A DNA stretch of 64,000 bases from JBBSAT01 sp044223665 (GCA_044223665.1 JBGALT010000003.1:62001-126000); one strand, 5' to 3'. Positions 46,597 to 55,725 are shown, numbered from the stretch's first letter. The notes: a model not told the origin generated them from the sequence alone. A program made the numbers and translations.

Positions 46597-47759
46597 CACG
46601 TTCCCTCCGCGCGCAAGAAGGCGCCGATCTCCGAGACCACGCGCTCGACGTCGCTCTGCGACAGATACGGATGGATGGGCAGCGCGAGCACCTCGCTCGC
46701 TGCGCGCTCCGCCTCCGGGAACGAGCCGGGCCCGTAGCCGAGCGACGCGAAGCACTCCTGCAGGTGGAGTGGCAGCGGGTAGAAGACCTCGCTTCCGATG
46801 CGCCGATCGCCGAGGTGCGCCTTCAGCTTGTCTCGCAGCGCCGGGCTCCCCGGCTCACGGGGGCTGCGCACGCGGATCACGTACTGATGATAGACGTGCC
46901 CCGGCTCGACGCGTCGCGGCGGCGCGAGCGAGCCCTCGGGGACGTCCTCTTCGAGGAAGAGCAGGTCGTAGAGATTCGCGTTGGCGCGCCGCGCATCCAT
47001 CCACTTCGACAGGTGCGGCAGCTTCACGCGGAGGACGGCTCCCTGGAGGCCATCGAGACGGAAGTTGCCGCCGATCATCTGGTGGAAGTAGCGGCGCTCG
47101 CCCCCGTGCACGCGCAGGATCTTCACGCGCTGTGCGAGCGCGTCGTCGTTCGTCGTGACGAGGCCCGCATCCCCGAACGCGCCGAGGTTCTTGGTCGGAT
47201 AGAACGAGAACGCGGCCAGCGCGCCGAGGCTCCCGACCGTGCCCAGCGCATGCGTGGCGCCCACCGCTTGCGCCGCGTCCTCGAGGATCGGAACGCCCAT
47301 CGCTTCCGAGATGGCGCGCAGCGCGCTCATGTCGGCGGGCTGGCCGTAGAGGTGCACGGGCACGATCGCTCGGGTGCGCTCGCTGAGCGCGGCCCCGACT
47401 GCGCTCGCGTCGAGGTTCAGCGTGACGGGGTCGACGTCGACGAACACGGGCCGAGCGCCCACCCGCGCGATGCACCCGGCGGTCGCGAAGAACGTGAACG
47501 GCGTCGTGACGACCTCGTCGCCTGGGCCGATCCCGAGCGCCATCATCGCGACGATCAGCGCGTCCGTGCCGCTCGAGACGCCGATGGCGTGCGGCACGCC
47601 GAGATAGGCTGCCACCTCGCGCTCGAACGCCTCGACCTCCGGGCCGAGCACGAAGGCGTTCTTGTCGAGCACGCGATCGAACGCCGCGCGGATCTCCGGC
47701 AAGAGCGGCCCGTTCTCGGCCGCCAAGTCGAGCAGCGATATCGGCGCGGCCGCGCTCAC
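46596..47759 (-). CDS. DegT/DnrJ/EryC1 sugar aminotransferase
   Basis: A 387-residue PLP enzyme of the family that aminates nucleotide-linked keto-sugars. GVSSGTDALIVAMMALGIG near 61, LEDAAQAVGA, the PLP lysine in SFYPTKNLGAFGD near 187, and GGNFRLDGLQGAVL. Product sugar unknown. GTG start 4 nt after the preceding gene's stop. It is odd beside a glutaredoxin-like gene, with no other sugar gene around. Confidence 0.88.
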   Translation of the reverse strand: MSAAAPISLLDLAAENGPLLPEIRAAFDRVLDKNAFVLGPEVEAFEREVAAYLGVPHAIGVSSGTDALIVAMMALGIGPGDEVVTTPFTFFATAGCIARVGARPVFVDVDPVTLNLDASAVGAALSERTRAIVPVHLYGQPADMSALRAISEAMGVPILEDAAQAVGATHALGTVGSLGALAAFSFYPTKNLGAFGDAGLVTTNDDALAQRVKILRVHGGERRYFHQMIGGNFRLDGLQGAVLRVKLPHLSKWMDARRANANLYDLLFLEEDVPEGSLAPPRRVEPGHVYHQYVIRVRSPREPGSPALRDKLKAHLGDRRIGSEVFYPLPLHLQECFASLGYGPGSFPEAERAASEVLALPIHPYLSQSDVERVVSEIGAFLRAEGT

Positions 47760-47763
47760 GCGA

Positions 47764-48300
47764 TCAGCGCGGGTGCCGGCGCGCCGCGCCGTCGATGGCG
47801 CTCGTCAGCGCGACCTGATCGAAGCCCACGAGCACCTGGCCGTCGATGTCGAAGGTCGGCAGCGTGCGATGCGGGTTCAGCATCGAGAGCTGCGCCTGCG
47901 CCGAGGCCTGCCGATCGACGTCGATCGTGTGGTAGGCGATGCCTTCCTGGTCCATCCAGCGATGGGCGGCCTGGCAGGCTTGGCACCACGTCGCCGAGTA
48001 CATCTCGATCGAGATCGACTGTGATGCCGACGCGAGTGTCATCGGCGCGGCTGGCAGGGCGGGCTCCACGACGGCCGGCGCGACCGCGGTCGGCGCGGCC
48101 GCGCGCGCTTCGGCGAAGTCGACCTCGTCGGCGAGCGTAGGCTGCGAGCGCTCCTCGCTGCCGCTGAACGCGAGCGCGATCACGCCACCCGAGAGCACCG
48201 CGGCCGCCGCCAGGGCGATCCACGTGGCACTGCTCGAGGCCCTCGGGGCGGCAGGCTCGGCCGGCCGAGCGAGGGACGTGGAGGGATGCGGATCGCTCAC
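47764..48300 (-). CDS. Membrane-anchored glutaredoxin-like protein
   Basis: A 178-residue protein with one membrane helix (ATWIALAAAAVLSGGVIALA, about 28-47), an Ala/Pro spacer, then a glutaredoxin-fold domain: YSATWCQACQAAHRWM with a CQAC active site, ending TLPTFDIDGQVLVGFDQ. It probably performs thiol-disulfide exchange outside the membrane. GTG start chosen at 48300. Operon with the aminotransferase gene. Confidence 0.78.
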   Translation of the reverse strand: MSDPHPSTSLARPAEPAAPRASSSATWIALAAAAVLSGGVIALAFSGSEERSQPTLADEVDFAEARAAAPTAVAPAVVEPALPAAPMTLASASQSISIEMYSATWCQACQAAHRWMDQEGIAYHTIDVDRQASAQAQLSMLNPHRTLPTFDIDGQVLVGFDQVALTSAIDGAARRHPR

Positions 48301-48400
48301 GACGATCGCGATCGTGACACAAAGCTCTCCAAAGTCGTCTGGAAATTGCGACCGATCGATCGCACCCCCGGGCACACGGGCGGCATCGCGCCGCGCCGAT

Positions 48401-48484
48401 CACTGCTCGGCAAAGAGTGCTCGCCCCGGAGGACCCGTACGGGAGCGGGCTCGGCCCGCGGACGGTAGGGGCCGGAGCGGGCTC
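48401..48484. repeat. Dispersed palindromic repeat, copy 3
   Basis: Starts CACTGCTCGGCAAAGAGTGC and includes CCCGTACGGG and CGGGCTCGGCCCG palindromes. The 64 bp at 48418-48481 are identical to 48529-48592, an exact direct repeat 111 bp away. Confidence 0.85.
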
Positions 48485-48508
48485 GACCCACTGATCGGTA
48501 GGGGCGGA

Positions 48509-48616
48509 GCTCGGCAAAGAGTGGCGGGTGCTCGCCCCGGAGGACCCGTACGGGAGCGGGCTCGGCCCGCGGACGGTAGGGGCCGGAGCGGGCGAGCCGA
48601 TCACTGCTCGGCAGGG
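48509..48616. repeat. Dispersed palindromic repeat, copy 4
   Basis: Contains the same 64 bp (48529-48592), with an extra GGCGGG insertion before it and a further GATCACTGCTCGGCA at the end (48599-48613) that repeats the start of copy 3. The exact identity suggests a recent duplication or gene conversion. Confidence 0.85.
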
Positions 48617-48636
48617 CGGGCCCGCGAAGCACGGCG

Positions 48637-49683
48637 TCAGATCCGCATGAGCGCGGTGCCCCAGTTCAGGCCTGCCCCGAGGGCCAGGTAGCAGACGAGC
48701 TGTCCCTTCTTCAGGCGGCCGTCGCGGAACATCTCGTCGAGCAGGATCGGGATCGTGCCCGCGCTCGTGTTGCCGTAGCGCGCGATGTTCGAGGGCACCT
48801 TCTCTTCGGGAACGCCGAGCGAGTGGCGCACGCTCGCGTTGATGCGGTCGTTGGCTTGGTGCGCGATGAACCAGTCGATCTCATCGAGCGTGATACGAGC
48901 CTTCTCGCAGACCTCGCGCACCGCCTTCGGGAGCAGGGTGACGGCGCTCTTGAAGAGCTCCTTGCCCTTCATCGTCGGGATGTGGGAGTCGGGCGGCGCG
49001 GTCCAGTAGTGGCGGCGCGTGAACATGCCGCCCGGGATCCAGATCTGGTCCATCGCGCGGCCGTCGCTGTGCGTGGCGGCGGCGAGCAGGCCGTGGCCGG
49101 CGATCGCGCTCTTGCGCAGCACGAGGGCGCCGGCGCCGTCGCCGAAGAGCACGGCGGTGCCGCGGTGCTTGGTCGCGAACTCGTACTCCTCGGGCGAGGG
49201 CTTCACGTCGGCGTCGCCGAGGAGCGCTTCCCAGTTCCACGGCATGAAGCCGGCGTGGGCCTCGGCGCCGATGAGCAGCACCGTCTTGGCGGCGCCGCTG
49301 GCGATGAGGCCATCCGCGAGCTGCATGCCGAAGGGCATCGCCGCGCACTGCTGCCGGATGTCGAGCGCTGGCACGCCAGGGATGCCGAGCTTGGCCCCGA
49401 GGAGCGCGCCCGAGCCCGGGAACACGTGCTCGGGCGTCATCGTCCCGAAGATCACGTAGTCGATCTCCGCGCGATCGACGTTCGCCGCCTCGAGCGCCTT
49501 CTGGGCGGCGATCAGCGCCATGTCGCTCACGCCTTCGCCCTCGGCGACGAAGTGACGCTCGGCGATGCCGGAGCGCGGGCGGATCCACTCGTCGTTCGTG
49601 TCCATGACACGCGACAGCTCGTCGTTCTTGATCGCCCGCCCCGGCACGTGGCGGCCCGTGCCCACGATCGTGATCCCCGGCAT
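48637..49683 (-). CDS. fabH: 3-Oxoacyl-ACP synthase III family
   Basis: A 348-residue KAS III-fold enzyme: catalytic Cys113 in DIRQQCAAMPFG, His in IAHQANDR near 275 and Asn in YGNTSAGTIP near 305. Normally starts fatty-acid chains from acetyl- or branched acyl-CoA and malonyl-ACP. Some relatives work in other pathways (OleA, alkylquinolone), so the primer is open. Confidence 0.85.
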   Translation of the reverse strand: MPGITIVGTGRHVPGRAIKNDELSRVMDTNDEWIRPRSGIAERHFVAEGEGVSDMALIAAQKALEAANVDRAEIDYVIFGTMTPEHVFPGSGALLGAKLGIPGVPALDIRQQCAAMPFGMQLADGLIASGAAKTVLLIGAEAHAGFMPWNWEALLGDADVKPSPEEYEFATKHRGTAVLFGDGAGALVLRKSAIAGHGLLAAATHSDGRAMDQIWIPGGMFTRRHYWTAPPDSHIPTMKGKELFKSAVTLLPKAVREVCEKARITLDEIDWFIAHQANDRINASVRHSLGVPEEKVPSNIARYGNTSAGTIPILLDEMFRDGRLKKGQLVCYLALGAGLNWGTALMRI

Positions 49684-49755
49684 GATCGCTCCTCGTCTCC
49701 CTCGGTGAGAGGCGCGGTCTACCCGGGCTCTTTCGATGCGTCGAGACGCGGCGCG

Positions 49756-50247
49756 TCAGCGTACGGGGAGCACGTCGATCACGAGCGTGGTGAGCGTCCG
49801 CGTGACCTCGTCGTGCACGGCGCGGGCGACGTAGCGGCCCTCGGGGGCCACGACGAGCCAGCTGCGCCCCACCGCGCGGTCGACCCCGTCTTCGCCGCCT
49901 ACGAGGTAGTCGACCTGGGCGAGCCCGCTCGTGCAGGCGCTCTCGTCGCGGGGCGCCAGCTCGATGGTGTCGAAGGTCCCGAGCGGGCAGAGCGTCGTCC
50001 CCGGCGCCGCCGCGTAGAGCGCGACCGTCGAGCGCTGCGCGAGCCAGAGGTCTCCCGCGCCCTCGGCGAGCGTCGCGCCGTCGGCCAGGCGCAAGCCGGG
50101 CCCCGGCATGCCGAACGTCGCGACGGTGAGCGTCGAGCGCCGCGCCTCTCGGGCCGCGTCGATCCGCGCCGCGTCGCTCGCGCTCGCGCTCGTCGTGCAC
50201 GACGCGAGCAGGAGCGCCGCGCCGACGTCGCGCAACCGCGCGCGCAC
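49756..50247 (-). CDS. Putative lipoprotein
   Basis: A 163-residue protein with a short leader RLRDVGAALLLASC then a small beta-rich domain with one Cys pair (TTLCPLGTF; DESACTSG). No family recognised. GTG start 3 nt after hisD, so it probably shares its transcript. Confidence 0.55.
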   Translation of the reverse strand: MRARLRDVGAALLLASCTTSASASDAARIDAAREARRSTLTVATFGMPGPGLRLADGATLAEGAGDLWLAQRSTVALYAAAPGTTLCPLGTFDTIELAPRDESACTSGLAQVDYLVGGEDGVDRAVGRSWLVVAPEGRYVARAVHDEVTRTLTTLVIDVLPVR

Positions 50248-50250
50248 GGC

Positions 50251-51510
50251 CTACCGCGCCTCGACGGCGCGCGCGTGTGCTTCGAGCCCCTCGAGGCGTG
50301 CCAGCTCGGTCAAGAGGCCCCGCTGCGCGCGGATCGCTTCCTTCGAGTAGCGGACGAGCGAGGTGCGCACGACGAAGTCGTAGACACCGAGCGGCGAGTG
50401 GAAGCGCGCTGCGCCGCCCGTCGGCAGCACGTGGCTCGGCCCGGCCGCGTAGTCGCCGGCGGCCTCGGGCGTGTGATCGCCGAGGAACGCCGCGCCGGCA
50501 GCGCCGACGTGCTCGAGCATCGCCTCGGGCTCGCGCACCTGGAGCGAGAGGTGCTCGGCCGCGAGCACGTCGGCCACGCGTGCGGCCTCGGCGAGATCGC
50601 CCGCGACGAGCGCGAGCGCGTGGCCGCGGATGCTCGCTTCGGCGATCTCGCGGCGCGGCAGCTTCGCGAGCTGCGCTTCGACCTCTTCCGCGATCTTCTT
50701 CGCCATCGCCTCGCTCGTCGTCACGAGCAGCGCGTAGGCCTCCTCGTCGTGCTCGGCCTGCGAGAGCAGATCGGCGGCGACGACGCGCGGATCGGCCTGA
50801 TCGTCGGCGACCACGAGGATCTCGCTCGGCCCGGCGATGCCGTCGATGTCGACCGTGCCGAACACGAGGCGCTTGGCGCAGGCGACGTAGAGGTTGCCGG
50901 GGCCGACGATCTTGTCGACGCGGCGCACGCTCTCGGTGCCGTACGCGAGCGCGGCGATCGCCTGCGCGCCGCCCGCGTCCACGAGCTCGGTCACGCCCGA
51001 GATCTCGGCCGCCGCGAGGATCTCCGGGGTGGGTCGGGGCGTCGCGAGCACGATGCGCGGCACGCCGGCCACCGCGGCCGGGATGGCGCTCATCAGCACC
51101 GAAGACGGGTAACGCGCCTTGCCGCCAGGCGCGTACACGCCGGCCGCCTTCACGGCGCGCACGCGCTGCCCGAGCACGATGCCGTCTTCTTCGTAGCGGA
51201 AGCCGCGATCGACCTGCCTCTCGTGGTAGCGGCGGATGCGCTCGGCCGCCTCCACGAGGCGCGCATAGGTCTTCCGATCGAGCTCGGCCGCGCCCTTCGC
51301 GATCGCGGCGCGATCCCACACCACCTCGCCGATCGAGCGGCTCTCGAAGCGCTGCACCAGCTCGCGCAGCGCGGTGTCGCCACGATTCTTCACGTCGTCG
51401 AGGATCGTGCGGACGGGCGCCTCGACCTTCGCGAGGTCCTGATCGCCGCGTCTTTCCAGCGCCTTCAAGGCCGAGTCGTAGGCCTCGGTCCCCCGGATGA
51501 CGATCCGCAT
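50251..51510 (-). CDS. hisD: Histidinol dehydrogenase
   Basis: A 419-residue zinc enzyme that oxidises L-histidinol to histidine with two NAD. Signatures: VPGG-like GVYAPGGKARYPSSVLM, ldAGGAQAIAALAYGT, DKIVGPGNLYVACAKRLVFG, ADLLSQAEHDEEA (zinc ligands Gln/His) and the catalytic pair in AAEHLSLQV. Either of two adjacent ATGs (51510 or 51513) could start. No other his gene is nearby. Confidence 0.95.
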   Translation of the reverse strand: MRIVIRGTEAYDSALKALERRGDQDLAKVEAPVRTILDDVKNRGDTALRELVQRFESRSIGEVVWDRAAIAKGAAELDRKTYARLVEAAERIRRYHERQVDRGFRYEEDGIVLGQRVRAVKAAGVYAPGGKARYPSSVLMSAIPAAVAGVPRIVLATPRPTPEILAAAEISGVTELVDAGGAQAIAALAYGTESVRRVDKIVGPGNLYVACAKRLVFGTVDIDGIAGPSEILVVADDQADPRVVAADLLSQAEHDEEAYALLVTTSEAMAKKIAEEVEAQLAKLPRREIAEASIRGHALALVAGDLAEAARVADVLAAEHLSLQVREPEAMLEHVGAAGAAFLGDHTPEAAGDYAAGPSHVLPTGGAARFHSPLGVYDFVVRTSLVRYSKEAIRAQRGLLTELARLEGLEAHARAVEAR

Positions 51511-51553
51511 CATGCAGGGCGCTGTACCACGGCCCCTGCTACCATTCACTTCC

Positions 51554-52609
51554 ATGAGCTGGCTCCAATGGCCCATCATCATCGGCTCCATCTCGCTGAT
51601 GGTGATCATCCACGAGAGCGGTCACTACCTGATGGCGCGCGCCTTCGGGATGCGCGTGCTGCGCTACTCGATCGGCATCGGGCCCGTGCTCTTCAAGCAC
51701 CAGCCGAAGGACAGCCCGACGATCTTCCAGATCTGCGCGATCCCCTTCCTCGCCTACGTCCAGATCGACGGCATGAACCCGTCCGAGGAGATCGATCCGA
51801 AAGATCCGGCGCTCTTCGCCAACAAGAGCGTCTTCGCGCGGATCATGACGATCCTCGCCGGGCCCATCGCGAACTACGTCGGCGCCTCGATCATCACCTT
51901 CCTCTTGATCGTCTTCGGCGGCGTACAGCGCCAGGTGGACGGCCCGATGATCGTCGGAACGATCATCGAGGGCTCGCCGGCGGCGAACGGCGGCATCGAT
52001 CTCGGCGACGAGATCGTCGAGGCGAACGGCGTCACCGTGCACGGCTTCGACGAGCTCGTCGCGGCCACGCGGGATCGCGCCGACCAGCCGACCATCTATC
52101 GTGTGCGCCGACACGGCGAAGTGCTCGCGCCGATGACGATCACCCCGCACGCCGACGCGAGCCAGGGCGGGCGCGCGGTCATCGGCATCGTGCCGCAGCC
52201 GCAGTTCGTCTACGACGAGGCGTCGATCGGCACGGCCCTGCACCACGCGCTCGTCATTCCGTTCGTGCTGACGATCGCGCAGGCCGAGGGCCTGGCCGAT
52301 CGCATCCGCCACGGAAGCACCGAGGGCATGAGCAGCGTCGTCGGCATGGCGCGCCACATGGCGCAGCAGTGGCACGAGGGCATGTACGCCTTCGTCTCGA
52401 CGCTGGTGATCATCTCGGTCGCGCTCGGCTTCTTCAACCTGCTGCCGTTCCCGGCGCTCGACGGTGGGCGGCTCGTCTTCCTGTTCTTCGAGCTGATCAC
52501 GCGCCGCCGTGCGAACGAGCGCGTCGAGGCGATCATCCACATGGTCGGCATCGTCGTGCTGCTCAGCTTCGCGGCCTACATCACGATCTACCGCGACATC
52601 CCGGGCTGA
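51554..52609 (+). CDS. Site-2 protease, RseP/M50 family
   Basis: A 351-residue intramembrane metalloprotease: zinc motif HESGHY near residue 22, a PDZ domain (IIEGSPAANGGIDLGDEIVE), and the third-ligand motif NLLPFPALDGGRLV. Relatives cut anti-sigma factors in envelope stress, or pheromone precursors. One PDZ domain, not two as in E. coli RseP. Divergent from hisD. Confidence 0.92.
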   Translation: MSWLQWPIIIGSISLMVIIHESGHYLMARAFGMRVLRYSIGIGPVLFKHQPKDSPTIFQICAIPFLAYVQIDGMNPSEEIDPKDPALFANKSVFARIMTILAGPIANYVGASIITFLLIVFGGVQRQVDGPMIVGTIIEGSPAANGGIDLGDEIVEANGVTVHGFDELVAATRDRADQPTIYRVRRHGEVLAPMTITPHADASQGGRAVIGIVPQPQFVYDEASIGTALHHALVIPFVLTIAQAEGLADRIRHGSTEGMSSVVGMARHMAQQWHEGMYAFVSTLVIISVALGFFNLLPFPALDGGRLVFLFFELITRRRANERVEAIIHMVGIVVLLSFAAYITIYRDIPG

Positions 52610-52639
52610 CCGGGCCGCGCCGCGCGAAGCGGTACCGCG

Positions 52640-54613
52640 TCACGGCTTCTCGTCGGGCGGCTCGCTCGGCAGGCGCGAGCGCTCGAGGAACGCCGCCCAG
52701 CGAGCGCGTCGCTGCTCGGCGCGCTTCTGGAGTGGCTCGACGATGTCGTCCTTGATGCGGCTCCAGACGACCAACATGTTCACGAGGAGGCCGCCGTTGC
52801 TCGCGGCCATGCAGTAGAACGTCCACTCGAGGCGGGCGCAGGCGACGAAGAACGAGAGCGTGGTGACGACCGCCGCCGGCCAGAGACGCGACTCGATCAC
52901 GCCCGCGGCCAGGGCCGTGGCCACCGCCCAGAGGAAGATCAGGAGCGCGATGGCCTGCTCGATCTGGATCCCCGCCACGTAGGTGCCGACCCAGAGCACG
53001 AGCTGGGAGACCAGGGTCGTGCGCACGGTCCACACGAGCCGGCGGTTGAGCGACGTCTTGCTCATCGAGTCGCGCGCCCAGTACGAGAGGGCCTGACCGA
53101 CCATCGCGACGCTCAGCCCGAACACGATTGCGGCCCAGTGCGAGCGCGCGAGCTCGAAGCGCGACCAGAGCCAGCCCCAGACCAGCGGACCGATCGTCCA
53201 CACCGAGCCCATGACGAGCGCGAGGAACGCGCGCGTCCGACGCCCGATGCTCGGATCGTGGTCGCGCGCGAGCTTCTCGGCGGCCTCGCGCTCGACCTTG
53301 GCTCGCGCGAGCGCTTCGTCCACGCGGCGGGTGAGCGCGTCGGAAGCGTCCTTCAGCTCCGCGAGCAGCACGCTCGCGGCCCGCGCGTCGTTGGCCGAGA
53401 GCTCGAACTCGATCATGGCCTCGATGGCGCGACGAAGGCCGACGCGCGCCGCTTCGTTGCCGCGCCACGCGCGCAGCGCCTCGAGGAAGCCGAAGCGGCA
53501 CTCGCCGAAGTAGTGATAGAGCGCCAGGCGCCGCTCGGCCTCGTCGGTGCCCGCCTTGTCGCGCTCCTCGAGCAAGCGCTCGAGGCGCTCCTCGGCCTCG
53601 GTCGCGAGGCGGATCGAGCCGCGGTGCTCGAGGAATCCGGCGATCGCCAGCCGGAACTGCTCGGCAGTCTCGAAGCGCGCGTCGGGATCGGGATCCATCG
53701 CGCGCGTCACGATCCGCGCGAGCTCGGCCGGTACGTCGGGGCCGAGCTTCGGCTCGCTCCGCGCGACCGAGACGAGGATCGCCATGAGCGAGTCGCCCTC
53801 GTGCGGAACGCGGCCGGTGGCGATCTCGTGGAGGATCGCGCCGAGCAAGTACACGTCGGTGCGCGGGCTGATGCGCGCATCGATGCCGCCGATCATCTCG
53901 GGCGCCATGTAGCAGGGCGTGCCCGCCATCTCGGTGGCCTCGGCGGCGAGCGGGAAGCGGCCGGTGCCGTCGTCCGCGAGCGCGACCGCGAGGCCCCAGT
54001 CCACGACGTAGACCTCGCCGTGGCTCCCGATCATCACGTTCTCGGGCTTGAGATCCCGATGCACGATGCCGCGGCTGTGCGCGAAGTGAACGGCGGTCGC
54101 GACCTGCTGCAGGATGCGCAGGTTCCAGTCGAGCCGGTCCTTGGCGTGGAAGCGGCGCGCGAGCTGTGGCGCGTCGCTCATGAGGTCGCACCACGCAGCA
54201 CCCTCGATCTTCTTGAGGACGATCTGCGGATCGCCGTCGAGGCCGAGCTCGATGTCGTAGACGGGGACGACGTTCGGGTGCTCGAGCGCGCCCGTGACCC
54301 ACGCCTCGCGCAGGAGCTTGAGCGTCGCGAGGTCGCTCTTGGCCTCGTCCTTCACCGACTTGACGGCGACGTGCCGGCCGAGCGCGCGCTGCGTGCCGAG
54401 CCGCACGATGCCCATGCCGCCCTGGCCGAGCGTCGCGTGCACGTCGACGCCGCGCTGCGAGGGCGAGAGCAGGCCGAGCGCGCGCGCGACCTCGGCGCTC
54501 TTGCGGCGTCGCGGCTCGATCGTGTGCCGCGGCTCCTTCGCGATCGCACCCGCATCGGAGGCGGCGGCCGCTGCTTCGAGCGTGTCGTGGAGCTGTTCGA
54601 GCGTTCGGCGCAA
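52640..54613 (-). CDS. Hanks-type Ser/Thr protein kinase with membrane domain
   Basis: A 657-residue kinase: glycine loop LGQGGMG (62-68), Lys85 in VAVKSVK, catalytic HRDLKPENVM near 185, DWG in place of DFG near 206, and APEM. A helical/coiled region follows, then four to six C-terminal membrane helices from about 450. TTG start at 54613, 24 nt after the DnaJ-like gene stop. Target unknown; likely transmits a signal from the membrane. Confidence 0.9.
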   Translation of the reverse strand: MRRTLEQLHDTLEAAAAASDAGAIAKEPRHTIEPRRRKSAEVARALGLLSPSQRGVDVHATLGQGGMGIVRLGTQRALGRHVAVKSVKDEAKSDLATLKLLREAWVTGALEHPNVVPVYDIELGLDGDPQIVLKKIEGAAWCDLMSDAPQLARRFHAKDRLDWNLRILQQVATAVHFAHSRGIVHRDLKPENVMIGSHGEVYVVDWGLAVALADDGTGRFPLAAEATEMAGTPCYMAPEMIGGIDARISPRTDVYLLGAILHEIATGRVPHEGDSLMAILVSVARSEPKLGPDVPAELARIVTRAMDPDPDARFETAEQFRLAIAGFLEHRGSIRLATEAEERLERLLEERDKAGTDEAERRLALYHYFGECRFGFLEALRAWRGNEAARVGLRRAIEAMIEFELSANDARAASVLLAELKDASDALTRRVDEALARAKVEREAAEKLARDHDPSIGRRTRAFLALVMGSVWTIGPLVWGWLWSRFELARSHWAAIVFGLSVAMVGQALSYWARDSMSKTSLNRRLVWTVRTTLVSQLVLWVGTYVAGIQIEQAIALLIFLWAVATALAAGVIESRLWPAAVVTTLSFFVACARLEWTFYCMAASNGGLLVNMLVVWSRIKDDIVEPLQKRAEQRRARWAAFLERSRLPSEPPDEKP

Positions 54614-54637
54614 GCGAGCGAACGATAGCGCGGGCGG

Positions 54638-55684
54638 TCAGCGGAGGAGCAAATACGCGAGCGCCGCGGCGAGCGCGAGCACGCCGGTCACCATCGCGAC
54701 GCCCCGCACGTCGGCGGGAGCGGCAGGCGGCCCGTCCCCTTCGACGAGCGCGAGCTCCGCGTAAGCGCCCTCGATGCGCGCGACGCGCAGGCGCGTGTCG
54801 TCGGTGACGGGCGTGTAGACCTGCATCAAGCGCCGGTAGGCGCGGTCGATCTCGCGCCGGCCGGCGCCGGGACGCAGGCCGAGCGTCTCGTAGGCCGGCA
54901 CGAGCTCGTCCTCGCCGACGAGCGTGACGAAGAGATCGCCGCGCCCCGGGGTGCTCGATCGGTACGGCGCGCTCCCCTCCGCGGGCGGTGGCGCGACCGG
55001 CGCGCCGAGCTTCACGGCGCCCCAGCCCGGCAAGCGCAGCACCTCGCCCGCCTTGCTTCCGGCGGGCATCGGCACGCGCGCAGGCCCCTCGAGCCAGGGC
55101 ACGCTCAGGGTGTCGCCGGTGCTCGCGCCCTCCGGGTCGATCGGGATACGCACGTGCAGGTCGTCGCCGACGCGACGCAGCCGCGGATGCGGCGCGACCT
55201 CGAGCGTGACGAACACGTCCCCGCGCTTGCCGCGGTGCTCGGTGCCGCGTCCAGGGAGGCGCAGCGTCGCGCCATCGGCGACCCCTGCCGGAATCGTGAC
55301 GTCCACCGCCGAGAGCGTCTCGATCGTGCCGCGCCCGCCGCAAGGCTCGCACGGCGCCGTCCACTTCTTGCCGCGGCCGGCGCACGCTCGGCACGAGACG
55401 TCGATCGCGGCGTGCCGGTCGGCCGATCGTTGCTTGCCGCGCCCTTCGCACGCGCGGCAGTCGAGGAGCTGCGCGCCCGGCGCACCGCCCGAGCCGGAGC
55501 ACGCCGCGCAGCGGGTCGGTGTCGGAATGTCCACGCGGCGCTTGCCGCCATGCGCGGCCTCGACGAGCGTGATCGTCACGTGGAGGCGCACGTCTCCGCT
55601 CGGTGCGCCCGCACGCCCGAAGAGATCGCCGAAGATCTCCTGGAACGGCTCGAGGACCCGATCCGAGTCGAAGGGCTCGCCCAC
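54638..55684 (-). CDS. DnaJ-like protein with C-terminal J-like domain and tail anchor
   Basis: A 348-residue protein. It opens with a DnaJ G/F-like segment EPFQEIFGDLFG (12-23), has no N-terminal J domain, then a zinc domain with four CxxCxGxG units (Cys59/62, 76/79, 98/101, 112/115), a DnaJ C-terminal substrate domain, and at 264-314 a J-like fold (AYETLGL, REIDRAYRRLMQVY) in which HPD is replaced by TPV (291-293). A membrane helix at about 329-347 ends the protein. It is probably a membrane-bound client-binding protein without canonical Hsp70 activation. GTG 55684 is the only good start after fabI. Confidence 0.82.
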   Translation of the reverse strand: MGEPFDSDRVLEPFQEIFGDLFGRAGAPSGDVRLHVTITLVEAAHGGKRRVDIPTPTRCAACSGSGGAPGAQLLDCRACEGRGKQRSADRHAAIDVSCRACAGRGKKWTAPCEPCGGRGTIETLSAVDVTIPAGVADGATLRLPGRGTEHRGKRGDVFVTLEVAPHPRLRRVGDDLHVRIPIDPEGASTGDTLSVPWLEGPARVPMPAGSKAGEVLRLPGWGAVKLGAPVAPPPAEGSAPYRSSTPGRGDLFVTLVGEDELVPAYETLGLRPGAGRREIDRAYRRLMQVYTPVTDDTRLRVARIEGAYAELALVEGDGPPAAPADVRGVAMVTGVLALAAALAYLLLR

Positions 55685-55725
55685 GGCGAGCAGTCTACGC
55701 GCGTGGGGGCGCGAGCTTCCTGCGG

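Larger units (their letters stand above)
48301..48636. other. Intergenic region rich in repeats
   Basis: A 336-bp gene-free stretch between the glutaredoxin-like gene start and the fabH stop. Besides the presumed promoter (48301-48400), it is filled by two copies of the dispersed palindromic repeat described separately; no credible gene is seen. Confidence 0.7.

Noticed and set aside
48302..48315. Perfect palindrome ACGATCGCGATCGT just before the glutaredoxin-like gene
   Set aside because: CGATCG-type palindromes are common throughout this genome because of codon usage, so it carries little weight alone.
48823..52755. A very long open frame (more than 1300 codons) on the plus strand, and similar ones elsewhere (for example 1972-4173 plus)
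   Set aside because: They lie antisense or out of frame over well-recognised genes (fabH, hisD, serC); at this GC content stop codons are rare, and the translations are Arg/Ala/Gly-rich without domain character.
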